This document shows positions 35,264 through 43,487 of a stretch of DNA of 64,000 bases, one piece after another. Source of the stretch: CAVZYN01 sp963779515 (GTDB lineage Bacteria; Pseudomonadota; Alphaproteobacteria; Rhizobiales; Hyphomicrobiaceae); the NCBI GenBank assembly GCA_963779515.1, contig CAVZYN010000001.1, positions 992,001-1,056,000 on the forward strand, written 5' to 3'. How positions within the stretch are numbered: the stretch's first letter is position 1; every line of letters starts with the position of its first letter. Made by a program: the position numbers and the translations under genes. Under the pieces are notes generated by a model that did no database searches, was not told where the DNA came from, and was given only the letters and a program-made list of their open reading frames with translations.

Positions 35264-37447
35264 CTATGACCGCCCGGCCAGATGAGCCGCGGCAACTCCG
35301 CGCGCCGCCCACTGCGTCATCACGGCCGGAATCAACAGCGCGAGCCCGACCAGCGTCGCAGTCCGGCTTGGCGCCATCATCAGAACGCCGCCGATCAGAA
35401 ACAAGGCGCGCTCCCACTTGGCCATGGGCGCGAACAGATAGCCGGTCAGCCCCGCCGCCAGCACGATGACCCCCATGGCGCAGCTGACCGTGATCTCGAT
35501 GAAATCCGGCCAATTGAAGCCCTTTGTCACGATCAGCATGGCGGGACCGTAGACGAACACGAACGGCACCAGCGCTTTGGCGAGACCGAGCCGGAACGCC
35601 GTGTTGCCGGTCTTGAAGGGGTCGGCACCCGCCATGCTTGCAGCGGCATAGGCTGCCAGCGCCACGGGCGGCGTGATATCGGCGAGCACGCCATAGTAGA
35701 AGACGAAGAAGTGCGCGACGATCGGCTCGACGCCGAGGACACCGAGCGCGGGCGCCGCCACCGTCACCATGATGATGTAGTTCGCAGTCGTCGGCACACC
35801 GCAGCCGAGCAGGATGCAGACGATCGCCGTCATCACGAGGGTGTAGAACAGCGTCAGCGCCTTGGCGTCGAACAGCCAGATGGGCAGGATCGATCCGGTC
35901 CACATCGACAGCGTTGCGGCGAAGGACGTGACAATATTCGAGATCTTGAAGCCGACACCCGTCAGCGTCACGACGCCGACGATGATGCCGACCGTTGCTG
36001 CCGCCGCGCCCACCGCGATCGCATACTTCGCGCCGACGACGAACGCGTCCGCGAGATCGGCAAGCGCCGGCCGCCACTCAGGATCGCGCGCCAGAAAGCC
36101 TGCGCAGACCGCGATGCATGCAACCAGCAACGCAATCGTCGCCGGACCAGCCGACAGCAAGCCAAAGACGTTGGCAATGATGAGTACCGCCAGCAAACCG
36201 ACCGCGACAACGCCACTTCGTTGCGTCAAGCCAACAACGATGCAGGCCGTGATACCCCAGAACGCCGCGAGATACGGCGTGTAGCCGGAGAACAGCACCA
36301 TCAGCAGCACGAACAGTGGGATCGCAGTCGGCCAATCACGCGCCAGCACATCGCGCGGGCGCGGCAGTTCATGCGCCGGCAGGCCCTTCATGCCGTTTTT
36401 CTTGGCCTCGAAATGCACCTGCCAGAACACGCCGAAAAAATGCATGAAGGCGGGAATGATCGCGGCGAGAATGATCTCTTGATAGGGCCGGTTCAGGAAC
36501 TCGACCATCAGGAAGGCCGCCGCCCCCATGATCGGCGGCGTGATCTGGCCACCGGTCGAAGCGGTGCTCTCGACTGCTGCCGCGAAGTGCCGCGGATAGC
36601 CGAGCCGCATCATCGCCGGAATCGTCAGCGAGCCGACCGTGACGGTGTTGGCGATCGAGGAGCCCGAAATCATGCCGAACATCGCCGAGCCGAAAATCGA
36701 CACTTTCGCAGGACCGCCCGCATAGCGCCCCGTTAGCGCATTTGCGAGTTGGATGAAAAGCCGGCCGAGACCGATGCGCGTCGCTAGCACGCCAAACAGC
36801 ACGTAGTGGAACACATAGGTCGCGACCACGCCCAGCGCCACGCCGTAGATGCCTTGGCTGGTCAGATACAGGTGATCGACAAGGCCTTTCCACGTCGTGC
36901 CCGGATGCACCAGAATGCCCGGCATCGACCGGCCGTACAGCGCATAGAGCATGGTCGCGACGGCAATTATCGGCAGCGGCCAGCCGACCGAGCGGCGCGT
37001 CGCTTCCAGCACCACGATCAAGGCGATGGAGCCCATGATCCAGTCGATCGGCGCCGGGTTGCCGACCTTGAACGCGAGGTCGTCGAAGATCCATGGCACA
37101 TAGAGCGCCGAAACCACGGCGCCGAGCGAAAGCAGCCAATCGTGGAGGCCGATCCCGAGTGGGCGCAGCGGACTTGCTTTGGGATTCGCCGGGCCGCCGC
37201 CGCGCCAGGAAAACACGAGAAAAATGAGCCCCAACACGAACGCCATGTGGATGCCACGGTGCGTGGTCTCGCGCAGCAGTCCGAAGCCGGCAGTGTAGTA
37301 GTGAAACAGCGACAGGGCGATGAGCAACGCCGCGACGATCCAGGCCGCGGTCGGCAGCAGCGGCCGAAAGCGGACTTCGGGATCGAGTTCCTCTTCGAGT
37401 TTCTGGATCTCGGCGGCAGATTTGCCAACGCCGGTGTCGATGGTCAT
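35264..37447 (-). CDS. TRAP transporter fused permease (TAXI type, DctQM)
   Basis: A 727-residue integral membrane protein. Four N-terminal helices correspond to the small DctQ subunit. A larger DctM-like part follows with signature SIFGSAMFGMISGSSIANT, ESTASTGGQITPPIMGAAAF, CGVPTTANYIIM and GVLADITPPVALAAYAAA. Such fused permeases work with TAXI-type binding proteins and use a sodium or proton gradient. The permease frame is intact. Its binding protein lies 46 bp upstream on the same strand and is frameshifted. Fused TAXI permeases often import dicarboxylates or related acids. Confidence 0.92.
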   Translation of the reverse strand: MTIDTGVGKSAAEIQKLEEELDPEVRFRPLLPTAAWIVAALLIALSLFHYYTAGFGLLRETTHRGIHMAFVLGLIFLVFSWRGGGPANPKASPLRPLGIGLHDWLLSLGAVVSALYVPWIFDDLAFKVGNPAPIDWIMGSIALIVVLEATRRSVGWPLPIIAVATMLYALYGRSMPGILVHPGTTWKGLVDHLYLTSQGIYGVALGVVATYVFHYVLFGVLATRIGLGRLFIQLANALTGRYAGGPAKVSIFGSAMFGMISGSSIANTVTVGSLTIPAMMRLGYPRHFAAAVESTASTGGQITPPIMGAAAFLMVEFLNRPYQEIILAAIIPAFMHFFGVFWQVHFEAKKNGMKGLPAHELPRPRDVLARDWPTAIPLFVLLMVLFSGYTPYLAAFWGITACIVVGLTQRSGVVAVGLLAVLIIANVFGLLSAGPATIALLVACIAVCAGFLARDPEWRPALADLADAFVVGAKYAIAVGAAAATVGIIVGVVTLTGVGFKISNIVTSFAATLSMWTGSILPIWLFDAKALTLFYTLVMTAIVCILLGCGVPTTANYIIMVTVAAPALGVLGVEPIVAHFFVFYYGVLADITPPVALAAYAAASMAGADPFKTGNTAFRLGLAKALVPFVFVYGPAMLIVTKGFNWPDFIEITVSCAMGVIVLAAGLTGYLFAPMAKWERALFLIGGVLMMAPSRTATLVGLALLIPAVMTQWAARGVAAAHLAGRS

Positions 37448-37460
37448 GGCGACTCGCGGT

Positions 37461-37487
37461 GGGGTCAGACCCAGCGGGTCTGACCCC
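37461..37487. repeat. GGGTCAGACCC-type dispersed palindrome, copy 2
   Basis: GGGGTCAGACCC - AGC - GGGTCTGACCCC, a 12-bp perfect inverted repeat between the binding-protein stop and permease start. In an mRNA it would form a stable hairpin between the two cistrons and could set their relative expression. Confidence 0.75.
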
Positions 37488-37493
37488 TCGTTG

Positions 37494-38460
37494 TTACTTC
37501 AGCAAACCGGCTTCCTTGTAGAACTTCTCAGCACCCGGATGCAGCGGGATGCCGAGGCCCGAGAGCGCCGTTTTGGCTTGGATCGCCTTACCTTTGGCAT
37601 GACCGGCATCGAGCACAGCGCGCGTCTTGTCGTTCCAGACCGCCTTGGTGATCGCGTACACGAGATCAGCCGAGACCTTGGCGCTCGTCACCCACTGGGC
37701 GCCGACCGACACCGTCTTGACGCCTTTGACATCCTTGTAGGCGCCGTCCGGGATACTGTCCTCGGCGAAGAACTTGAAGCTCGCACGGATTTTTTCGGCT
37801 TCGGCGCCCTCGATGGGGAGTAGTTCGACACCCGTGGTGGTCGCGAGTTCGGTCACGGCAGCCAAGTGGAAAACCGCCAGTGATGAAGAACGCATCGACA
37901 CCGCCGTCCTTCAGTTTTTCAGCCGCCGGACCCGGCTTCAGGTTCTCGGCCTTGTAATCGCCGTCTTTGATACCGTAGGCCGCCAAAATGGCCTTTGCGT
38001 TGACGAGCGAGCCGGACCCTGGTTCGTCGATCGAGATGCGCTTGCCCTTGAGGTCGGCGATCGACTTCACGTTGAGGCCCTTCTTGACCACGACGTGCAC
38101 AGTCTCGGGATAGAGGTTGGCAATCGCGCGCAGATCCTCGACCTTGGGCTTGCCCTCGTAGATGCCGGTGCCGGTGAAGGCCCACGAGGCAACGTCCGAC
38201 TGCGAGAATCCGCTTTCGGCGGCCCCCGAGGCAATCGCGTTGACGTTGGCGACGGAACCGTTGGTCGCCTGTGCGGTCGCCACGATCTTGTCAGTCGAGA
38301 CCGCGTTGGCAATGATGCCGCCGATCGGATAGTACGTACCTGCCGTGCCGCCCGTGCCGATACGGAAGAATTGCTTGTCTTGCGCCAGGGCACCCGCCGC
38401 AAGGGCGGTTAGTCCGAGCGCTACAGCCGCGCCGGCACGAGCCAGTGTTTTCAAGTCCAT
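37494..38460 (-). pseudogene. TAXI-type TRAP solute-binding protein, single frameshift
   Basis: From ATG 38460: signal peptide (RAGAAVALGLTALAAGALAQ), then FFRIGTGGTAGTYYPIGG, the TAXI signature, LRAIANLYPETVHVVVKK and GKRISIDEPGSGS. At about 37862 one extra G turns the frame from FFITGGFPL into nonsense. Another frame carries the rest (LAAVTELATTTGVELLPIEG to EKFYKEAGLLK), stop at 37494. The repaired protein would be about 321 residues. Either a true lesion that disables uptake or an assembly error; both frames keep clean family sequence, so the event would be recent. Confidence 0.8.
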
Positions 38461-38601
38461 TTAGGTGTACCTCTCGATTGTATTGTCAGTGATGCTGCGG
38501 CCACGGAGGGCATAGCAAGGCCTCGAGGCGCATTGGCTACGTGCTTACGCGATCACCCGTCGCGGTTCCACTGTTTCCACAATTCCTCCCTGAGGCCCCC
38601 C

Positions 38602-40149
38602 TCAACCCAATCCCTTGGCGGCGATTTCCTCGCGGCGCTTGGCGATGTAGGCGTCGATGGCTTCGAGCCGTGCCGGATCGAGGGGCGGCGCCTGATAGTG
38701 TTCCAGCATGCGCTTCCAGATGGTGTTGGCGCGTTGCGTGGCGTCGGGTTTGCCGGCCTCGACCCAACTTTCGAAGTTACGCGTATCCGTAATCATACCG
38801 CGATGGAAGGCGGTCTCGAAGCGCGCCATGGTGTGGTCGGCGCCGAAGAAATGCCCGCCGGGCGGGATCGCCTTGATGGCCTCGAACGCAAGTGTGTCGT
38901 CGCTGACCTCGAGCGGCGTCAGCCAGGCGCGCATCGTCTCCAGCATCTCGGCATCGATGATGACCTTCTCGAGGCTCGCGGAAAGCCCGCCTTCGATCCA
39001 GCCGGTGCCGTGGTGCATCATGTTGGTGTGCGACATGAAACACGCCCAGATCGACATGGCGCTTTCCCACGTCGCCTGCGCATCGACGGCGTTGGACGCA
39101 TTTACGTTGCTGGCGCGATATGGGAGTTTGTAGCGGCGTGCGAGTTGTCCGCCGATGAGCGTGGTGCGCACGTATTCCGGTGTGCCAAACATCGGCGCCC
39201 CGGAGCGCATATCGACGTTTGACGTGAAGCCACCGTAGAGGCATGGCGTACCTGGCGCGACCATCTGCGTGAAAGCAATGACGCCCAGCGCCTCTGCATG
39301 CTGCTGCGCCAGCGCGCCCGCCAGCGTGATCGGCGCCATAGCGCCGGCAAGTGTAAACGGCGTAACGCACACCGCCTGCCCGTTCTCGGCGAGTTCCATC
39401 AGGCCGCCAATCAGCTCCTTGTCGACGCGGCGCGGCGAGTTGGTGTTGGTGATCGTATAGGTCGAGGGCTCGCGCATCAGTTGTTCACGCGAGACGCCGC
39501 GCGCGATCGCGACGATCTCCAGCGCGTCCTTGATGCGATCGCGGCCGATGCCGCGCGCGCCGAACACCTTGTCCGTCAACGTCACCTGGGCGCGATGCAT
39601 ATCGAGATGCCGCGTCGGCACAGGGAGATCTTGCGCCTCGACGATGGTGCCGCCCGCAAAATGATGGCAGTTGATCGCCTGCGCCAATTTTATCATGTTG
39701 ACTTGATCGGCGAACGTGCCGGGTCGGCGGCCGTTGTCGAGGTCGGAGATATGTGGCGTACCGCCGGTGGTATGCACATTGATGTAGTTGCCGCCGACGA
39801 TCAGATTACGTTCCGGATTGCGCGCATGCAGCGTGAACATGCTCGGCGCCTTGGCGACGTATTGTTTGACGAGGCCGCGATCCATGGTGACGAGGCCCGT
39901 TGCGCGATCGGCGACCACCGCGCCGTGCTTTTCGAGGATCGCAATCGCCTCGGCGCTCATGAACTCGAGGCCGAGTTCCTCCAGAACGCGAAATGCCACG
40001 TGCTCGATGCGATCAAGCGCGCCGGCGTCAAGCAGCTCCAGCGGCGGCAGCGGATTACGCCAAAGGCCCCACGGTGGCTGCGGCACCGCGGACGTGCCCT
40101 CCGCGCGCCGTCGCGCCCTGCGCTCAACCGCGCCTCGTTCCGTGCTCAT
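38602..40149 (-). CDS. MttB-family (trimethylamine methyltransferase-like) protein, non-pyrrolysine
   Basis: A 515-residue protein of the MttB superfamily. It shows EHVAFRVLEELGLEFMS, LHARNPERNLIVGG, VHTTGGTPHISDLDNGRRPGTFAD in part, GGTIVEAQDLPVPTRHLDMH, LYGGFTSNVDMRSGAPMFG and HTNMMHHGTGWIEGG. No in-frame amber codon occurs, so it belongs to the non-pyrrolysine branch, whose studied members move a methyl group from glycine betaine, proline betaine or carnitine to a corrinoid protein. No corrinoid protein or MtgA/MtvA-like partner lies in the window. It is 35 bp from the DddP-like gene on the same strand. Confidence 0.85.
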   Translation of the reverse strand: MSTERGAVERRARRRAEGTSAVPQPPWGLWRNPLPPLELLDAGALDRIEHVAFRVLEELGLEFMSAEAIAILEKHGAVVADRATGLVTMDRGLVKQYVAKAPSMFTLHARNPERNLIVGGNYINVHTTGGTPHISDLDNGRRPGTFADQVNMIKLAQAINCHHFAGGTIVEAQDLPVPTRHLDMHRAQVTLTDKVFGARGIGRDRIKDALEIVAIARGVSREQLMREPSTYTITNTNSPRRVDKELIGGLMELAENGQAVCVTPFTLAGAMAPITLAGALAQQHAEALGVIAFTQMVAPGTPCLYGGFTSNVDMRSGAPMFGTPEYVRTTLIGGQLARRYKLPYRASNVNASNAVDAQATWESAMSIWACFMSHTNMMHHGTGWIEGGLSASLEKVIIDAEMLETMRAWLTPLEVSDDTLAFEAIKAIPPGGHFFGADHTMARFETAFHRGMITDTRNFESWVEAGKPDATQRANTIWKRMLEHYQAPPLDPARLEAIDAYIAKRREEIAAKGLG

Positions 40150-40184
40150 GACCGGCCTCTAAACGTCTACTACGAATGAACGTA

Positions 40185-41438
40185 TCACATCTGCTCCCAA
40201 GGGAAGGTGTCGAGGCGTTGGGTACCGGTTTCAGTGACGAGAACCTGGGTTTCGAGCTTGACGCACTCGCGCCCGCCCTTCTCGCCGATCAGGCTTTCCA
40301 CGCAGACCACCATGCCCGGCTCGAAGTGGCCTTGCATGGCACGCGACGCAAAATCGACATGCGTCGGCACCGACGGCCACTCGTCGACCATGCCGACGCC
40401 GTGCAGCGCCACGGAATACCGGCACGGTTGGTATTTTTCAGGGATGCGCCAAGTTTTCTCGTTGAACTCGGGGAAACTGAGACCAGGCTTCAGAATGGCG
40501 AGGTTGTGGTTGATCTGGTCGAGCGCGGCGGCATAGAGCGTCTGCTGCCCTGGGGTCATCTTTGTGTGCCCGATGGTCCAGGAGCGGGAGAGATCGGCGC
40601 AGTAACCGTAGGGACCGACCATATCGGTGTCGAACGAGAGCATGTCGCCGTTCTGGCACATGTAGTCGGAGCATTCCTGGAACCACGGATTCGTACGCGG
40701 ACCCGCAGCGAGCAGCCGGGTCTCGATCCACTCGCCACCCGAACGGATATTCTCGAAATGCAGCTCCGCCCAGATCTCGTTCTCGGTCTTACCCGGCAGC
40801 GAGTGCTCATACATCCGCGCCATACCGGCTTCGCAGACGCGGATCGTCCATTTCATCAGTTCGATTTCTTGCGGGCTCTTGATCTTGCGCGCGTGCTCGG
40901 TCAGCTCCTGGCCTTCGACCAGCGTGATGCCGCGCCGGCGTAACGCATCGACCCCGAGCGGCTCCATCTTGTCGACGGCAAGACGCATGTTGCCGCCGCC
41001 GCGCTGGCGCACGATATCGGCAATCTCGTCGGCCCAGGCTTCGACGCGCGTCGCGAGATGATTGCCGGAGGAGAAATAGAACCAGCTCTTGGCGGTACGC
41101 ACTTCATCCACAGTCTCGATACCGTGCGCGAGATGTTCGGATTTTCCGTATTCGAACGCGATGCCGTGGCCATCGCCGCAGATCAGGGCGTAATGCGATG
41201 CGTTGTGCATCATCCACACCTGCATATTCGAGACATCGAGCGCATAGCGGATGTTGACGGGGTCATAGAGCAGCAGCGCTGCGCAATCGTGTTCACGCAC
41301 CTTCTCGACCATGCGTCGCTTGCGATAGGCACGCGCGGTCATCAGCGTCGCCTTCGGGATCGGGCTTTTCAGCGGCTTATCGGCACCCTCAGCATTGAGA
41401 TACTCGCGCTTACGCGCGTCCTTAAAGATCTCGGCCAT
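40185..41438 (-). CDS. dddP: DddP-like M24-fold protein, probable DMSP lyase
   Basis: A 417-residue M24 (creatinase/aminopeptidase) fold protein. Metal ligands D270, D272, D282, H346, E381 and E396 (SFDTDMVGPYGYCADLSRSW, ALHGVGM, CVESLIG, KLETQVL). From memory, the spacing 2-10-64-35-15 equals that of Ruegeria lacuscaerulensis DddP (D295, D297, D307, H371, E406, E421). Its proposed catalytic D377 and Y366 would map to D352 and Y341 here, and both are present. DddP cleaves dimethylsulfoniopropionate to DMS and acrylate. Length also matches (family about 440). GGAG precedes the ATG. It lies between MttB-like and GFA genes. Confidence 0.75.
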   Translation of the reverse strand: MAEIFKDARKREYLNAEGADKPLKSPIPKATLMTARAYRKRRMVEKVREHDCAALLLYDPVNIRYALDVSNMQVWMMHNASHYALICGDGHGIAFEYGKSEHLAHGIETVDEVRTAKSWFYFSSGNHLATRVEAWADEIADIVRQRGGGNMRLAVDKMEPLGVDALRRRGITLVEGQELTEHARKIKSPQEIELMKWTIRVCEAGMARMYEHSLPGKTENEIWAELHFENIRSGGEWIETRLLAAGPRTNPWFQECSDYMCQNGDMLSFDTDMVGPYGYCADLSRSWTIGHTKMTPGQQTLYAAALDQINHNLAILKPGLSFPEFNEKTWRIPEKYQPCRYSVALHGVGMVDEWPSVPTHVDFASRAMQGHFEPGMVVCVESLIGEKGGRECVKLETQVLVTETGTQRLDTFPWEQM

Positions 41439-41467
41439 CGGGAAACTCCGGGCGAACTGGGCTCACT

Positions 41468-41899
41468 CTAGACTTTCCGTGTTGGGCGGTCGTGTGTCTT
41501 CGGCTTCGACGGGAGCGCGGGGTCGAGCGCGTAGTAGTCACCCTTGTCCTCGGTGTAGATCTGGAGCGTAGTTTTGAAGTCGGCCGGCTCATCGAAGCAC
41601 CCCGCCGCAATCGACACCACGTCGCGATCGAACGCCTCCCAAAAGAGGCTCGCGCCGCAGTCGCGGCAGAAGCCACGCCGCGCGTAGTCGGAGGCATGAT
41701 ACCACGCCAGGCCGCGGCTTTCCGTGAACACGAGAGCGGTTTTCGGCACCGCCGTGTAAACGCCGACGTGGCCATGCCAACGGCGGCACATCTTGCAGTG
41801 GCACAGCGAGGCATCGCGCAAGGTTGCTACGGTCTTGAATGCGACCGCGCCGCAAAGGCAGCGCCCTGTCCCGGTTGTCGTCAAGCCCAAATCCTCCAT
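41468..41899 (-). CDS. GFA (CENP-V/glutathione-dependent formaldehyde-activating) family protein
   Basis: A 143-residue zinc protein. The three zinc blocks are GRCLCGAVAF, LCHCKMCRRWHGHVG and GFCRDCGASLFWEAF. Relatives are annotated as S-(hydroxymethyl)glutathione synthases, but most have unknown substrates. In this context a link to C1 units released by demethylation is possible but unproven. ATG 41899 gives the family start; the longer frame is not conserved. It is 11 bp from the cupin gene and 29 bp from the DddP-like gene. Confidence 0.85.
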   Translation of the reverse strand: MEDLGLTTTGTGRCLCGAVAFKTVATLRDASLCHCKMCRRWHGHVGVYTAVPKTALVFTESRGLAWYHASDYARRGFCRDCGASLFWEAFDRDVVSIAAGCFDEPADFKTTLQIYTEDKGDYYALDPALPSKPKTHDRPTRKV

Positions 41900-41910
41900 G
41901 AAATTTGAGG

Positions 41911-42525
41911 CTACACCAACCGCGCCTCGGTCTCGATATCCCCAAACCAACAATACAACGCCAGTAACGGCGCGCCAGCCGTGCGCGTCGCATGCGGGAG
42001 ATGCGGCGGATGATGGATCGCCGCGCCCGACCTTTCAACGTGCCAGTCGCCGCCCTCGTGCCACCAATCCGCATCACCGCTGACGACGTGATAGACCTCC
42101 GCAGCTGGATGCATGTGGGCTGGATAGTCGGTTTCCGGCCCAAGCATCAGGAAGCCAACGCGAACATCAGCGCGCGAAATCTGGCGTCCGGGCCCCACCA
42201 GTTCGACATAGCCGTAGCGGTCGAGGAAGCTCGCCGACGGCGGTTGCGCCACATAATTGCTGTTCTGCACCCACGTGCAGCGGCCGGCGATCGCGCCAAA
42301 GCCCGCGGCGATATCGCGCAAAGGGCCGTTGCGTGCAGAGACGAGTGCCGCATCGAGATAGCGACAGACGGGAAGGCACAGCGGCGCAGGCGTGCCGATC
42401 GCTGCCGCCGTTTCCAGCGCCTGCGCTGCAAGCGTCAGTCCGCAGCCACCGGCTGTCGCGCCCGATGCATGATAGAGCCGCGCCACGCCGTCGAGAACGA
42501 TCCGGCAGTCGGCGGCGTATGTCAT
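41911..42525 (-). CDS. dddQ: DddQ-like cupin, DMSP-lyase family
   Basis: A 204-residue cupin, similar in length to DddQ (about 200). The metal-binding motif is DYPAHMHPAAEVYHVVSG with H137, H139, E143 and Y145. A third His comes from HLPHATRT (H175 or H178). Y134 corresponds to the tyrosine just before the motif that is important in DddQ. The C-terminal ALYCWFGDIE resembles the DddL/DddQ end. It would cleave DMSP to DMS and acrylate, or act on a related compound. The ATG overlaps the desaturase stop by 4 bp. Assigned from motif spacing; the activity is inference. Confidence 0.68.
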   Translation of the reverse strand: MTYAADCRIVLDGVARLYHASGATAGGCGLTLAAQALETAAAIGTPAPLCLPVCRYLDAALVSARNGPLRDIAAGFGAIAGRCTWVQNSNYVAQPPSASFLDRYGYVELVGPGRQISRADVRVGFLMLGPETDYPAHMHPAAEVYHVVSGDADWWHEGGDWHVERSGAAIHHPPHLPHATRTAGAPLLALYCWFGDIETEARLV

Positions 42526-43472
42526 GGGATCGTCTCGCGTCTCGGCGCTCGGCCTAGTGGATGCAACGGCGTGTCGTGCGGTTTCAAGAAAAACCGCCCG
42601 ATCAGGTCACGATAACCGAGATAGACCAGGCCGCCATTGCCGTCGATCAGTCGCGCGCGATTTTGTGCGTACCATCCGGGTAGCCGATACCAGGCGAGAT
42701 CGGGGCGCGCATGGTGGGCGGCGTGCAAATTGTTGAAAAGATAGAGCACGCCGAGAAACCACGAGCCCTCGACAATCGCCGTCCGGTGCTCGACGGCGCG
42801 GTTGGCACGATGCTCGGCAAACGAACGTACCAACATCAGCGATGTGCCGGGAATGACAATGAGGCCAATGTAGGCGAGAACGCTCATGCCGCAGATGACA
42901 GTGATCCAGGTCAGCACCACGGCGACGGATACGCCATGGACCATCCATATCCCGGCGAGGGCGCGATCGCCGGCGCAGATCGCGCGCGCTTCGGCCGCAA
43001 AGAACGTCGAGATGGCCCAGAATGGCCCAATGGTAAGCCGTCCAAGCAGCGTCGCCTGCGCGCGTACGAGCCCTTGACGGGCGGTGCCGAGGCGGGCCCA
43101 GTCGCCGGCAGCAACGTAACGGCTCTCGGGATCATCCAGCGGATCGGTCAGGCGCTCGTCGTTATGATGCGTCAGATGCGTGCAGCGATAACGCTCATAA
43201 GGAATCCACAGCGACAGCGGCGCATAGCCAATCGCCTTGTTGACTGCACGCCACCGCGTCGGATGTCCATGCAGCACCTCGTGTTGCAGCGAGGACTGCC
43301 AAGCGACGAACCACGCGCCAATGATCGCAACGCCCCACCATGGCAGCGCCTGATGCCAATACGTGATTGCGAGCCAGCCGCTGTAAATGAAGCATGCGAG
43401 CGCGATCGTCGGCCACTCGATGCCGCGCCGCCGCTTGCGCTCCGATAAAGCGTCGATGATCCCGGCCGTCAT
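42522..43472 (-). CDS. fatty acid desaturase-family protein
   Basis: A 316-residue membrane di-iron enzyme. Three histidine boxes: HEVLHGH (residues about 64-70), HLTHHND (about 98-104) and NNLHAAHH (about 246-253), separated by hydrophobic helices (ALACFIYSGWLAITYW; VLTWITVICGMSVLAYIGL). Members desaturate or hydroxylate acyl chains or small alkyl substrates; the short form resembles alkane/carotene-type hydroxylases as well as acyl desaturases. It overlaps the DddQ-like gene by 4 bp, so it is likely part of the same pathway. GAGGGG precedes the ATG. Confidence 0.85.
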   Translation of the reverse strand: MTAGIIDALSERKRRRGIEWPTIALACFIYSGWLAITYWHQALPWWGVAIIGAWFVAWQSSLQHEVLHGHPTRWRAVNKAIGYAPLSLWIPYERYRCTHLTHHNDERLTDPLDDPESRYVAAGDWARLGTARQGLVRAQATLLGRLTIGPFWAISTFFAAEARAICAGDRALAGIWMVHGVSVAVVLTWITVICGMSVLAYIGLIVIPGTSLMLVRSFAEHRANRAVEHRTAIVEGSWFLGVLYLFNNLHAAHHARPDLAWYRLPGWYAQNRARLIDGNGGLVYLGYRDLIGRFFLKPHDTPLHPLGRAPRRETIP

Positions 43473-43487
43473 CTCCCCTCACCTACT

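Noticed and set aside
38602..40149. Pyrrolysine-type MttB
   Set aside because: The frame has no internal amber codon and no pylTSBCD genes are seen. It belongs to the non-pyrrolysine branch.
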